Below are positions 1 through 8,387 of a stretch of 46,268 nucleotides of DNA, one piece after another. Location: NCBI RefSeq assembly GCF_001578875.1, contig NZ_KQ969506.1, positions 56,612-102,879 on the forward strand, given 5' to 3'. Numbering within the stretch: position 1 is the stretch's first letter; each line of letters begins with the position of its first letter. Origin of the DNA: Streptococcus sp. DD13. GTDB taxonomy: Bacteria > Bacillota > Bacilli > Lactobacillales > Streptococcaceae. The notes under the pieces were generated by a model. It had not been told where the DNA came from, did no database searches, and saw only the letters and a list, made by a program, of their open reading frames with translations. The translations under genes and the position numbers were made by a program.

Positions 1-1415
1 GAGTTCCTCTTCCAATCTTCTATGCAGAAGATGGAACCCCAATCATGACGGCTGAAACCATCGAGCATGTGGCGCAACTCTTTGAAGAGCACGGTTCTAT
101 CGTCTGGTGGGAAAGGGATGCCAAAGACCTCTTGCCAGCAGGCTTTAGCCATCCAGGATCACCAAATGGCGAGTTCAAGAAAGAAACGGACATCATGGAC
201 GTGTGGTTTGACTCAGGTTCTTCCTGGAATGGGGTTGTGGTCAACCGTCCTGAGTTGACTTACCCAGCAGATCTTTACCTAGAAGGTTCTGACCAGTACC
301 GTGGTTGGTTTAATTCCTCACTTATCACATCAGTTGCCAATCATGGTGTGGCGCCTTACAAGCAAATCTTGTCACAAGGATTTGCCTTGGATGGGAAGGG
401 TGAAAAGATGTCTAAATCTCTTGGAAATACGATTGCTCCAAGCGATGTTGAAAAACAATTTGGGGCGGAAATCTTGCGTCTCTGGGTAACTAGTGTGGAC
501 TCTAGCAACGACGTACGGATTTCCATGGATATCTTGAGTCAAGTCTCTGAAACCTACCGTAAGATCCGGAATACCCTTCGTTTCTTGATTGCCAACACTT
601 CTGACTTTAATCCAGCCGAGGATGCTGTCGCATATGAAGAACTTCGTTCCGTTGATCAGTACATGACCATCCGCTTTAATCAGCTTGTGAAAACCATTCG
701 GGATGCTTATGCGGACTTTGAATTCTTGACCATCTACAAGGCTTTGGTCAACTTCATCAACGTGGAACTGTCTGCCTTCTATCTTGACTTTGCTAAAGAT
801 GTCGTCTACATCGAAGGTGCCAAATCTTTGGAACGTCGTCAAATGCAAACAGTCTTCTATGATATTTTGGTGAAAATCACCAAACTCTTGACTCCAATCC
901 TGCCTCACACAGCAGAAGAAATCTGGTCCTACCTTGAGTTTGAAGCAGAAGACTTTGTTCAATTAGCAGAATTGCCAGAAGCACAAAGCTTTGCCAACCA
1001 AGAAGAAATCTTGGACACATGGGCAGCCTTTATGGACTTCCGCGGACAAGCTCAAAAAGCCTTGGAAGAAGCTCGTAATGAAAAAGTGATTGGTAAATCG
1101 CTGGAAGCTCACTTGACTGTTTATCCAAATGAAGTGGTAAAAACCTTGTTGGAAGCAGTTAATAGTAATGTGGCGCAACTCTTGATCGTGTCAGAGTTGA
1201 CCATCGCAGAAGGACCTGCTCCAGAAGCTGCTGTCAGCTTTGAAGAGGTTGCCTTTACAGTAGAGCGTGCGGCTGGTGAAGTCTGTGACCGTTGCCGTCG
1301 TATTGACCCAACAACTGCAGAACGGAGTTACCATGCGACGATCTGTGACCACTGTGCAAGCATCGTCGAAGAAAATTTTGCAGATGCTGTTGCTCAAGGA
1401 TTTGAGGAGAACTGA
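1..1415 (+). CDS. ileS: Isoleucyl-tRNA synthetase, C-terminal part (5' end outside window)
   Basis: Charges tRNA-Ile with isoleucine in the cytoplasm. The reading frame is open from base 3, so the 5' part (HIGH motif, most of the editing domain) lies outside the window. Visible are the end of the Rossmann catalytic core with [10 protein letters not shown] (KMSKS at about 405-419), the helical anticodon-binding domain, and a C-terminal zinc knuckle formed by two CxxC pairs (CDRC and CDHC) as in bacterial type-1 IleRS. It ends in TGA immediately before a non-coding spacer. The family assignment is certain. The minus-strand open frames over it are shadows. Confidence 0.97.
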   Translation, partial: VPLPIFYAEDGTPIMTAETIEHVAQLFEEHGSIVWWERDAKDLLPAGFSHPGSPNGEFKKETDIMDVWFDSGSSWNGVVVNRPELTYPADLYLEGSDQYRGWFNSSLITSVANHGVAPYKQILSQGFALDGKGEKMSKSLGNTIAPSDVEKQFGAEILRLWVTSVDSSNDVRISMDILSQVSETYRKIRNTLRFLIANTSDFNPAEDAVAYEELRSVDQYMTIRFNQLVKTIRDAYADFEFLTIYKALVNFINVELSAFYLDFAKDVVYIEGAKSLERRQMQTVFYDILVKITKLLTPILPHTAEEIWSYLEFEAEDFVQLAELPEAQSFANQEEILDTWAAFMDFRGQAQKALEEARNEKVIGKSLEAHLTVYPNEVVKTLLEAVNSNVAQLLIVSELTIAEGPAPEAAVSFEEVAFTVERAAGEVCDRCRRIDPTTAERSYHATICDHCASIVEENFADAVAQGFEEN

Positions 1416-1584
1416 TAATAATCTTTGCTTCCTTCAAAGATAGCAATACCCATCACTTTACTAATTTTTGCTCAGAGAAGAGGGGATGAAGTAAATTAAG
1501 AGGAAAAAATCGGACCTCAGACCGATGGGATTTCCGTCTAATTAGGATATACTAGATCTATCCTAAATATTTTCATAATCTCCT

Positions 1585-1620
1585 AATAAAGCCAGTGCAG
1601 TGCACTGGCTTTATTGTGTG
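1585..1620. terminator. Bidirectional hairpin between ileS and the minus-strand DUF1827 gene
   Basis: A perfect 15-base inverted repeat (AATAAAGCCAGTGCA at 1585-1599 and its complement at 1601-1615) lies between two convergent genes. The outer A/T-rich arms give a T-rich tail in both directions, so it can end ileS on the plus strand and the DUF1827 gene on the minus strand. The stem core is GCCAGTGC/GCACTGGC. A shorter inverted repeat at 1509-1526 (ATCGG/CCGAT) precedes it. Confidence 0.75.
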
Positions 1621-1639
1621 TCAAAAAAGAAGACCTAGC

Positions 1640-1954
1640 TCAATTGAGCGGGTCTTCTTTGCAGGGAATCGAAATTTCAATAATATTTTTCGTATAGATG
1701 GTTTGAATCTTTTGAGGGTCAATATCTGAGAGCTTAATTTTTCGTCTGAGGAAATACTCACGAATGGTTTCTACCTCAGATTCTTGAATAGCGCGATGCT
1801 TATTTGAAATGAGGATTTCGTAATGTTTAGGAGCCTGGGTGAAAATCACATCTGTATTTCCAGCAGAAAAGGTTTCAATCAGATTTGCGTCCGTATTTGC
1901 CAGCTGATTTCGAACAAGTTCGGAACGTGAATTTGTTGTATTGATTAATTTCAT
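1640..1954 (-). CDS. DUF1827 family protein
   Basis: A 104-residue protein starting MKLINTTNSRSELV, the usual start of the streptococcal DUF1827 family. The open frame extends 16 codons further upstream, but those residues do not resemble the family. The ATG at 1954 is preceded by a purine-rich AGAGGA at a workable distance. No signal peptide or membrane segment is seen. The protein mixes beta and alpha segments and has a conserved-looking core TDVIFTQAPKHYEILISNKH. Function is unknown. An extended -10 (TGCTATAAT, minus strand, TATAAT at 1982-1987) lies inside the preceding Nudix stop region, so it may be transcribed separately. Confidence 0.85.
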   Translation of the reverse strand: MKLINTTNSRSELVRNQLANTDANLIETFSAGNTDVIFTQAPKHYEILISNKHRAIQESEVETIREYFLRRKIKLSDIDPQKIQTIYTKNIIEISIPCKEDPLN

Positions 1955-2007
1955 AGGCGAGGTCCTCTTTTCTTTAGTTCTATTATAGCACTCCCGGGTC
2001 ACTTTGA

Positions 2008-2466
2008 CTAGGGCTTATTGGACAGGTGGCCTTTTTTCCATTCTTGAACTCCCCACTGATGACTACCTCGCTTGAGGGCAAGGATAGCCTCGTCAATGCT
2101 AAACCAAGCTAAGTGATTAAAGTCTTCCAAGGGTTTTCCAACTTCTGTAAAGTCGGTCACTTCGTAAAGATAGGCTGGATTGTAGTAGTAGGTGTCCCGG
2201 TGCCGTGAATAAAAATACTCGTCTGCCTGTCCGTAATAGTCACCGATCGTTGCCGTAAATCCCAACTCCTCGATCAACTCACGACGAAGGGCGCTCAAGT
2301 GGTCTTCGCCTTTCTCAATCTCGCCACCAGGAAGAAACCAGGCTCCGTTTGGAGCTTGGACCAGGATAATTTTTTCATTTGCTTTATCAGGGATGACGGC
2401 GTAGACACCGTAACGATTCTGGTAGGAAACGCCTTCTTTTTTTTCACCAAAGGTTGGATTTGCCAT
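2008..2466 (-). CDS. Nudix hydrolase (MutT-like)
   Basis: A 152-residue cytoplasmic Nudix protein. The Nudix box GX5EX7REUXEEXGU is complete: GGEIEKGEDHLSALRRELIE followed by ELGF, with the metal-binding glutamates in RELIEELG. It probably hydrolyses a nucleoside diphosphate linked to another group; the substrate cannot be read from the sequence. The gene lies 53 bases upstream of the DUF1827 start on the same strand. A minus-strand promoter is visible: ATGACA (2516-2521), 17-base spacer, TATAAT (2493-2498). The Shine-Dalgarno sequence is weak. Confidence 0.9.
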   Translation of the reverse strand: MANPTFGEKKEGVSYQNRYGVYAVIPDKANEKIILVQAPNGAWFLPGGEIEKGEDHLSALRRELIEELGFTATIGDYYGQADEYFYSRHRDTYYYNPAYLYEVTDFTEVGKPLEDFNHLAWFSIDEAILALKRGSHQWGVQEWKKGHLSNKP

Positions 2467-2492
2467 TTTTCGTACCTCAATTTCTTAGAAAT

Positions 2493-2521
2493 ATTATACA
2501 CAAAATATTGACAAATGTCAT
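2493..2521 (-). promoter_or_regulatory. Promoter of the Nudix gene, with an overlapping TGACA/TGTCA dyad
   Basis: Read on the minus strand: -35 ATGACA, 17-base spacer, -10 TATAAT. The palindrome TGACA-AA-TGTCA (2509-2520) overlaps the -35. The same dyad lies about 80 bases upstream of the plus-strand ABC/two-component operon, so it could be an operator for the NarL-type regulator encoded there. That link is inference. Confidence 0.55.
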
Positions 2522-2599
2522 GTGAGCAAGGTGACAAAATGGGCTAATCACATCCCTCTTTTTAGGGTAAACTAGTGTCAGAAAGGTGAGGGAAACCCA

Positions 2600-2803
2600 A
2601 TGAAAATGAAAAAATCGTATCTGCTTTATGCTATTATCTCATTGTTTTTTGCAGGACTGAGTCTATGGACTGACTTTTTTGAACGCTTCCCTATGGAGAA
2701 GTTTTATGCCTTCTTTGGAAGTATGATGGGGCTCTTGATTTCTAGTATGGTGGCTATAGAGTTGGCTAAATGGATCTTGAAAAAGATGAAGGAGGAAGGC
2801 TAA
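2600..2803 (+). CDS. Small two-segment membrane protein at head of ABC/two-component operon
   Basis: A 67-residue protein with two hydrophobic segments (about residues 6-24 and 36-58) and a lysine-rich C-terminus (WILKKMKEEG). AAGGTGAGGG (2584-2592) is a good ribosome site for the ATG. The stop TAA shares its last A with the next gene's ATG, so translation is coupled to the ABC ATPase. It is not a recognised family. Its place suggests an accessory or sensing subunit of the exporter, which is inference. Pneumococcal TCS11-type loci have a comparable layout. Confidence 0.75.
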   Translation: MKMKKSYLLYAIISLFFAGLSLWTDFFERFPMEKFYAFFGSMMGLLISSMVAIELAKWILKKMKEEG

Positions 2804-3675
2804 TGAAACCCGTGATTCGTGTATCGCACTTGACGAAAGGCATTGGAAAAAAAGACATTCTGAAAGATATTTCTTTTGATGTGTACCCGGGGGATTGCTT
2901 GGCTTTGATTGGGCCAAACGGGGCGGGCAAGTCCACGCTTTTGAATTGCCTCTTGGGGGATTGGAAGACAAAGCCTGGTCAGGTGATGCGATCAACTCCT
3001 TCTCTTGGTGTGTTGTTTCAGCAAAATAGCACGGAGAGCAATCTCAAAGTAAAGGAATTGCTCCGTTTCCAACAGCAAATATACAACAATCCCTTGTCTA
3101 CTCAAGAGATTGATGAGTTGTTGGGCTTCACTGACGAGCAGAAAAATCAATTTGCAGAAAAGCTATCGGGTGGGCAACGTCGTCTCCTAGGTTTTGTACA
3201 AGTGTTGATCGGTCAGCCCGACCTGATCTTGCTGGATGAGCCGACAGCAGGGATGGATACCAGTACACGCAAGCGGTTTTGGGAAATTATCGCCCGTTTG
3301 AAGGCGGCTGGAAAGACCATTATTTACTCCAGTCATTATATCGAAGAGGTAGAACATACCGCCGACCGGATATTGGTTTTGCATCAGGGGAGGTTGCTTC
3401 GGGATACGACTCCTTATGCCATGCGGCAAGAGGACAAGGAAAAGTGCTTTACCCTCCCGAGGTCCTATCGAGATGGGCTGGTGTCCTTGGAGAACATTTA
3501 CGATATAGAAGAGAATGGAGATACCCTTCGCTTTGCCACAAAGGATGTGGAGGGTGTTTGGGAGAACTTGATGCAGCTGGGCTGTAGCCTTAGTGAGATC
3601 GAGATGACCAATCGGAGTTTGCTGAGTCAAGTCTTTGCGACAGCAGGAGAGGAGAAAGAAGATGAAAACATTTAA
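2803..3675 (+). CDS. ABC transporter ATP-binding protein
   Basis: A 290-residue ATPase of a bacterial ABC-2 exporter. It has Walker A GPNGAGKS (about residues 38-45), signature LSGGQRR, Walker B LILLDEPTAGMD and the H-loop SSHYIEEVEHTAD. The start is the ATG overlapping the upstream stop (TAATG); an earlier ATG at 2770 would lie inside the small membrane gene. It overlaps the permease gene by 14 bases. It works with the permease that follows and probably exports a peptide, lipid or antimicrobial. The substrate is unknown. Confidence 0.92.
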   Translation: MKPVIRVSHLTKGIGKKDILKDISFDVYPGDCLALIGPNGAGKSTLLNCLLGDWKTKPGQVMRSTPSLGVLFQQNSTESNLKVKELLRFQQQIYNNPLSTQEIDELLGFTDEQKNQFAEKLSGGQRRLLGFVQVLIGQPDLILLDEPTAGMDTSTRKRFWEIIARLKAAGKTIIYSSHYIEEVEHTADRILVLHQGRLLRDTTPYAMRQEDKEKCFTLPRSYRDGLVSLENIYDIEENGDTLRFATKDVEGVWENLMQLGCSLSEIEMTNRSLLSQVFATAGEEKEDENI

Positions 3676-4408
3676 AGCCATGTGGTTGCTCGAGTGGAAA
3701 CTCGTTTTTCGGAATTGGAAATCCCTGATCTTAACACTGGGGATGCCGGTGACCTTTTTTCTCCTCTTTTCTTCTATCTCAAATCTGGGGGATTTATCCC
3801 CAGAGCAGGTAAATGCCGTCTATCGACAGGTGTTGATGGCCATGACGGCGAGTTCGGTCTTGTCACTTGCGATTTATACCTTTCCTTACGCCTTGCAAGA
3901 GGATAGGATTGGCAACCGTCTCCGTAGTATCGAACATTCCCCTGTGCCACTTTGGCAGTATTACGCAGTCAAGATGCTCCGGCTTCTTTGTTATTTTGCC
4001 CTATCGGTTGTGATTGTCTTTGGTGTAGGCTATGTGAGCAAGGGGATTTCTATGTCCGCTGGTGACTGGGCCATGTCGACCCTCTTTTTGCTGATAGGTG
4101 CTGTTGCCATCTTACCGATTGGGCTCCTTTTGAGCTACATCCAATCAACGGAAACCTTGTCTGTCTTGACCAATATTCTTTATATGGGTCTAGCCATTCT
4201 GGGAGGCCTGTGGTATCCGATGCAGTCCTTCCCTCACTGGCTTCAAATGATTGTCAAGCTGACCCCCACTCACCATTATCTCAATCTCTTCATTTCCTAC
4301 TATGCCGGTCAGTTTTCTTGGCTCTCACTTGCAATTTTAGCAGGATATGCCATAATAATTTTAGGATTTGCGGTCCTGATTAACAAACGAAAAGGCAGAG
4401 AATCATGA
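3662..4408 (+). CDS. ABC-2 type exporter permease
   Basis: A 248-residue integral membrane protein with about six hydrophobic segments, starting MKTFKAMWLLEWKLVFRNWK, a typical ABC-2 permease opening. The start follows GGAGAAAGAAG directly. It is the membrane half of the exporter encoded by the overlapping upstream ATPase gene, and its TGA overlaps the kinase ATG (ATGA). The arrangement ATPase-permease-kinase-regulator matches B. subtilis yvfRS-yvfTU and pneumococcal TCS11 loci (established knowledge). The substrate is not determinable. Confidence 0.9.
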   Translation: MKTFKAMWLLEWKLVFRNWKSLILTLGMPVTFFLLFSSISNLGDLSPEQVNAVYRQVLMAMTASSVLSLAIYTFPYALQEDRIGNRLRSIEHSPVPLWQYYAVKMLRLLCYFALSVVIVFGVGYVSKGISMSAGDWAMSTLFLLIGAVAILPIGLLLSYIQSTETLSVLTNILYMGLAILGGLWYPMQSFPHWLQMIVKLTPTHHYLNLFISYYAGQFSWLSLAILAGYAIIILGFAVLINKRKGRES

Positions 4409-5490
4409 TTCGAAACGTTCAGAGGCAACATCCTCTCTATTACATGCCCATGATCTTTTTGAGCTTTCCAATCTTAGGGGTCTTTTACTTTGGCTATCCT
4501 TTTTGGACCATCTGGCTAACGGCGGGCTTTACCTTGAGCTATCTCACCATCATCCATAGTCGGGTGTCCAGTTGGACCAATCTTATCTGGCTCTATATGT
4601 TGGCCTATGTTTTTTATATGACGATTGCGGTGAATGGTGGGATGATGTGGTTTTTCTTCTACTTTACGAGTCCGCTCGCGTTTAAATTTAAGGATAACCT
4701 GGTCTCCTTTCGGATGCTCAGCTATGTATTCACCATGTTGGCTCTGATTATTTTTGCAATCGTCTACGGAGTCGATATAACTTCGCAAATCATGACTGTC
4801 TTGGTCCCTGTCATTAACCTGACCATGCTTTTTTACTGGAAGAAGGAAGCAGAAAAAAGCGAACAGGAGCGGGTGCTATGGGAGAAAAATCAGCAGATCA
4901 ATCTTTTGTCTGCGGAAAATGAACGAAATCGAATCGGACGCGATTTGCACGATACCTTAGGGCACACCTTTGCCATGATGACCATTAAGACGGAGTTAGC
5001 TCTCAGGCAGCTGGAGAAAGGGGATCTCACCGCTGTTCGAAAAAACTTAGAGGAGCTTCATGCCACTAGTCGATCGAGTATGCAGGAGGTTCGCGATATC
5101 GTTACAGATCTAACCTACCGAAGTCTATCGGAGGAATTAACGAGTCTTGATGAGCTTCTCACAACTGCAGGGATTGAGGTTCATCTGACCAATGAACTAG
5201 AAGGGAAGCTTCTCTCTCCTGTGGTTCAATCAACACTGGTCATGCTTGTCCGTGAGTTGGCCAATAATGTCATCAAACACAGTCAGGCCGGGCAGGTGAG
5301 ATTGAGACTGTTTGAAGACCAGGCGATCACAGTTGTCATGGAAGATGACGGGATTGGTTTTGGTGAGTTGACGGGAAGAGAGCTCCATAGTATCCGAGAT
5401 AGACTGGGTCTGTTGACAGGCACCGTCACCGTTGAATCACGGAAAAACCCGACCCGAGTGGTCCTTACCATAGAAGGAGATAAAAGATGA
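4405..5490 (+). CDS. Sensor histidine kinase (HisKA_3, NarX/DesK class)
   Basis: A 361-residue membrane kinase. Residues 1-145 hold about five hydrophobic segments with very short loops, so the signal is probably sensed in the membrane. Then come a coiled-coil linker, the HisKA_3 motif [14 protein letters not shown] with phospho-acceptor His182, and an ATPase domain with an N-box ([13 protein letters not shown]) and G1 box MEDDGIGFG. The gene overlaps both neighbours by four bases (ATGA), which implies coupled translation. It should phosphorylate the regulator that follows. The signal may be envelope stress or the exporter's substrate (inference). Confidence 0.92.
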   Translation: MIRNVQRQHPLYYMPMIFLSFPILGVFYFGYPFWTIWLTAGFTLSYLTIIHSRVSSWTNLIWLYMLAYVFYMTIAVNGGMMWFFFYFTSPLAFKFKDNLVSFRMLSYVFTMLALIIFAIVYGVDITSQIMTVLVPVINLTMLFYWKKEAEKSEQERVLWEKNQQINLLSAENERNRIGRDLHDTLGHTFAMMTIKTELALRQLEKGDLTAVRKNLEELHATSRSSMQEVRDIVTDLTYRSLSEELTSLDELLTTAGIEVHLTNELEGKLLSPVVQSTLVMLVRELANNVIKHSQAGQVRLRLFEDQAITVVMEDDGIGFGELTGRELHSIRDRLGLLTGTVTVESRKNPTRVVLTIEGDKR

Positions 5491-6089
5491 AACTACTAGT
5501 AGCGGAAGACCAGGCCATGTTACGAGACGCCATGTGCCAGTTGCTCTTGATGGAGGAGGATGTGGAAGAAGTCTTTCCAGCTAAGGATGGGAAGGAAGCC
5601 CTTGAGGTGATGCAAAAGGAAGTGCTCGATGTGGCTATTCTAGATGTTGAAATGCCCCAGTTATCTGGCTTAGAAGTCCTGGAATGGGTGAGACAGACTC
5701 ATCACCCTATCAAGGTCGTCATCGTCACTACCTTTAAGAGGTCTGGTTACTTTGAGCGAGCGGTCAAGGCTGGCGTGGATGCCTATGTCTTAAAGGACCG
5801 CTCCACTAGTGAACTCATGACCACCATCCATAAGGTGCTGGCCGGAGGAAAAGATTACTCTCCTGAGTTGATGGAGGGGATGTTTCGGCAGGAAAATCCG
5901 CTAAGTCCTCGGGAACAAGAAATTCTAGCCTTGATTTCTAAGGGATTGAGTAATAAAGAGATTGCTGGTCAACTTTTCCTTTCAGATGGGACTGTCCGCA
6001 ATTACGTGACCGGTCTCATGACCAAGCTGAACGCCAGCAATCGAACCGAAGCGGTTCATATAGCTCTGGGAAAAAATTGGTTGGATTGA
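5487..6089 (+). CDS. NarL/LuxR-family response regulator
   Basis: A 200-residue cytoplasmic DNA-binding regulator. The receiver domain has the acidic pair ED near residues 7-8, phospho-acceptor Asp53 (VAILDVEMP) and the conserved lysine in YVLKDRS. The C-terminal LuxR-type helix-turn-helix reads [20 protein letters not shown]. It is the partner of the kinase with which it overlaps. It probably controls its own operon; the TGACA-N2-TGTCA dyad upstream of the operon is a candidate site. A strong terminator follows. Confidence 0.94.
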   Translation: MKLLVAEDQAMLRDAMCQLLLMEEDVEEVFPAKDGKEALEVMQKEVLDVAILDVEMPQLSGLEVLEWVRQTHHPIKVVIVTTFKRSGYFERAVKAGVDAYVLKDRSTSELMTTIHKVLAGGKDYSPELMEGMFRQENPLSPREQEILALISKGLSNKEIAGQLFLSDGTVRNYVTGLMTKLNASNRTEAVHIALGKNWLD

Positions 6090-6105
6090 CCTTACATTCT
6101 GTTTT

Positions 6106-6157
6106 AACTTCAACGGATGCCAAAAGACTGTTCTTTTGAATCGTTGAAGTTTTTTTA
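6106..6157 (+). terminator. Terminator of the ABC/two-component operon
   Basis: Ten-base outer stem AACTTCAACG (6106-6115) pairs with CGTTGAAGTT (6142-6151). An inner stem CAAAAGA/TCTTTTG sits inside, and the hairpin is followed by TTTTTT. Confidence 0.85.
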
Positions 6158-6223
6158 TGGGATGAAAGAATCGAAAAGGGCAGATTTTCTTTTGTGTTTG
6201 CTGAAGTGGAGAAAGTTTCTAAG

Positions 6224-6268
6224 AATTATCTGACAATTATTGAAAAGTGGGAAAAACGATGCTATAAT
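6224..6268 (+). promoter_or_regulatory. Promoter of the efe-tat operon with a 7-1-7 inverted repeat
   Basis: -35 TTGAAA (6240-6245), 17-base spacer, -10 TATAAT (6263-6268). Immediately upstream is AATTATC-T-GACAATT (6224-6238), a 7-1-7 dyad with six of seven paired positions. Fur-family repressors use 7-1-7 dyads, and the centre (TCTGACA) also resembles DtxR/ScaR-type manganese-regulator sites of streptococci. Metal control fits an iron-uptake operon, but the identity of the regulator is inference. Confidence 0.7.
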
Positions 6269-6306
6269 AGAAGTTGAGAATTTATCTAATGATAAAAGGA
6301 GATATC

Positions 6307-7179
6307 ATGAAAAAAGGAAGTTTTTTACTCTTTTCTACCGCACTGCTCTTGACTGCTTGTGCCTCACCAACAAGCAACAAAACTTCGGATTCCAGCCAGG
6401 CAAGTGTGACCTTGTCTTCTGCCGATCAAAAGGAGCTCAATCAAGCAACGGCTGATTATAAAACCTTTGTAGAAGGACAAATTAGCCAACTTTTGACGGA
6501 TACAGAAGGTTTTGTCACTCTTCTTAAAGAAGGAAAACTCGAGGAAGCCAAGAAGGTTTATCCACTGATCCGTATGGCTTACGAGCGTTCGGAGCCGATT
6601 GCAGAGAGTTTTGGAGAGTCAGATGTGAAGATTGACTTCCGCCTAGCGGACTATCTGGATGAAAATAAGACAGAGGATGGCTGGTCAGGCTTCCACCGGA
6701 TTGAGCGAATCATGTGGGAGAAGAACACGACAGAAGGAACCGTTGAATACGGGGAACAACTGGTCAAGGATATCAAGGAACTCAAAGCGAAGATCGCAAC
6801 AGTAGAAGTGACGCCGGATATTATGCTAACCGGTGCTGTGGACTTGCTCAATGAAGTAGCGACGAGCAAAATCACAGGTGAAGAAGAAATCTATTCCCAC
6901 ACAGACCTTTACGATTTTAGAGCCAATATCGAAGGGGCACAAAAGATTTTTGAACTCTTCAAGCCTCTCATTCAAAAGAAAAATCCGAACTTGGTAACGG
7001 AACTGGAAACGGAGTTTAAAAATGTCAATAGTCTGCTGGACAAACACATGACAGACAAGGAGCATTATAAACTCTACACGGATTTGACAAAGGAAGATAC
7101 GAAAGAGTTGGCAGAAGCAGTTACCAAACTCGGGGAACCTTTGTCACAGATGGGAACTATCCTTGACGGAGAAAAATGA
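6307..7179 (+). CDS. efeO: EfeO/EfeM-type imelysin (M75) iron-uptake lipoprotein
   Basis: A 290-residue lipoprotein that binds iron at the cell surface and delivers it to EfeU. It has a signal peptide with lipobox LLTAC (lipid-bound Cys18), a low-complexity Ser/Thr linker, then an M75 helical domain with the GxHxxE metal motif (GFHRIE; HRIE at residues 130-133). It lacks the N-terminal cupredoxin domain of E. coli EfeO, as in the EfeM form. AAAGGAG supports the ATG at 6307. Its stop is embedded in ATGATGA, so efeB is translationally coupled. Confidence 0.92.
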   Translation: MKKGSFLLFSTALLLTACASPTSNKTSDSSQASVTLSSADQKELNQATADYKTFVEGQISQLLTDTEGFVTLLKEGKLEEAKKVYPLIRMAYERSEPIAESFGESDVKIDFRLADYLDENKTEDGWSGFHRIERIMWEKNTTEGTVEYGEQLVKDIKELKAKIATVEVTPDIMLTGAVDLLNEVATSKITGEEEIYSHTDLYDFRANIEGAQKIFELFKPLIQKKNPNLVTELETEFKNVNSLLDKHMTDKEHYKLYTDLTKEDTKELAEAVTKLGEPLSQMGTILDGEK

Positions 7180-8387
7180 TGACGAAAGACGAGACTTTTT
7201 TTGAACAAAAGATGGATCGTCGGGAATTTCTCAAAAAAGCAGGTATCGGAGGAGCAGGACTAGCACTAGGTCTCTCTGGTGCATCTGCTTTTTTCGCTAC
7301 TAAGACGGATGAAGCAGAGAAGATTTCCGATGGTGATGAGAAGATCCGTTTTTACGGAAAGCATCAGGCAGGTATCACTACTGCCATGCAAAAAAATATT
7401 TACTTTGTTGTCTTGGACTTACATACTACGGACAAGGACAAAATCATCCAGCTCTTTAAGGACTGGACAGATTATAGCGCGAAGCTCGTCGAGGGCGAAT
7501 TGGTCAAAAAGGATGGGAGCAATGCTCTCTTACCACCTACGGATACAGGGGAGACGGTTGGTCTTAATCCTCATCGCTTGACCTTGACCTTTGGAGTATC
7601 GGCTGATTTTCTCAAAAAGATGGGACTGGAAAGCAAACGACCAAAACTCTTTCGAGATTTGCCTCCTTTTCCTAAGGAGCAATTGCAGGACAAATACACT
7701 GGTGGGGACATCGCCATTCAAGCCTGTGCAGACGATGAGCAGGTGGCCTTTCATGCTATCCGTAATCTGATTCGCAAAGGTCGCAATAGCATTACCATGA
7801 AATGGAGTCAGTCAGGCTTTGCGGCCATTGGAAATCGTTTGGAGACCCCGCGAAATCTCTTTGGTTTTAAAGATGGGACGGCCAATGTCACGAAGGAAAG
7901 TGACTTTGATCAGGTGGTTTGGACGGATAGTAAGGACTGGATGAAAGACGGCTCCTATATGGCCGTTCGCAGGATTCAGATGCACCTAGAGACCTGGGAT
8001 CGGACCAACCTTCAGGAGCAGGAAAATACCTTTGGACGGTACAAAGATAGTGGAGCGCCTTTTGGCAAAAAAAATGAGTTTGATGAGGTAGACCTGAGTC
8101 TCCTTCCGGTAGACTCACACGTTCGACTCGCCAAAGAGGTGGACAAACCCATCTATCGCAGGTCCTATTCTTACTCAGATGGAATCGATGAGACGACCGG
8201 TCAGTTTGATTCGGGACTACTCTTTATCTCTTATCAAAAGGACCCAGATAGTTTTGTAAAAGTGCAAACCAATCTCGGAGCAGACGACAAGATGAACGAA
8301 TACATTACCCATATCGGAAGTGGCCTGTTTGCTTGCTTTGCTGGAGTGGAGAAAGGAGGCTACCTTGGTCAAGACTTATTTGAGTAG
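7176..8387 (+). CDS. efeB: EfeB, Tat-exported DyP-type heme peroxidase/deferrochelatase
   Basis: A 403-residue heme enzyme of the Efe iron system; family members oxidise ferrous iron or take iron from heme outside the membrane. The N-terminus is a twin-arginine signal: DRREFLKKAG, then a hydrophobic stretch (about 22-42). DyP hallmarks follow: GFKDG (catalytic Asp233), SHVRLA (likely proximal heme ligand His315) and the distal arginine region YRRSYSY (328-329). There are two adjacent in-frame ATGs at 7176 and 7179. The gene overlaps efeO. tatC and tatA are two genes downstream, so the transporter and its cargo share an operon. Confidence 0.95.
   Translation: MMTKDETFFEQKMDRREFLKKAGIGGAGLALGLSGASAFFATKTDEAEKISDGDEKIRFYGKHQAGITTAMQKNIYFVVLDLHTTDKDKIIQLFKDWTDYSAKLVEGELVKKDGSNALLPPTDTGETVGLNPHRLTLTFGVSADFLKKMGLESKRPKLFRDLPPFPKEQLQDKYTGGDIAIQACADDEQVAFHAIRNLIRKGRNSITMKWSQSGFAAIGNRLETPRNLFGFKDGTANVTKESDFDQVVWTDSKDWMKDGSYMAVRRIQMHLETWDRTNLQEQENTFGRYKDSGAPFGKKNEFDEVDLSLLPVDSHVRLAKEVDKPIYRRSYSYSDGIDETTGQFDSGLLFISYQKDPDSFVKVQTNLGADDKMNEYITHIGSGLFACFAGVEKGGYLGQDLFE

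Noticed and set aside
372..962. 196-codon minus-strand open frame
   Set aside because: Antisense to ileS; composition and position mark it as a shadow.
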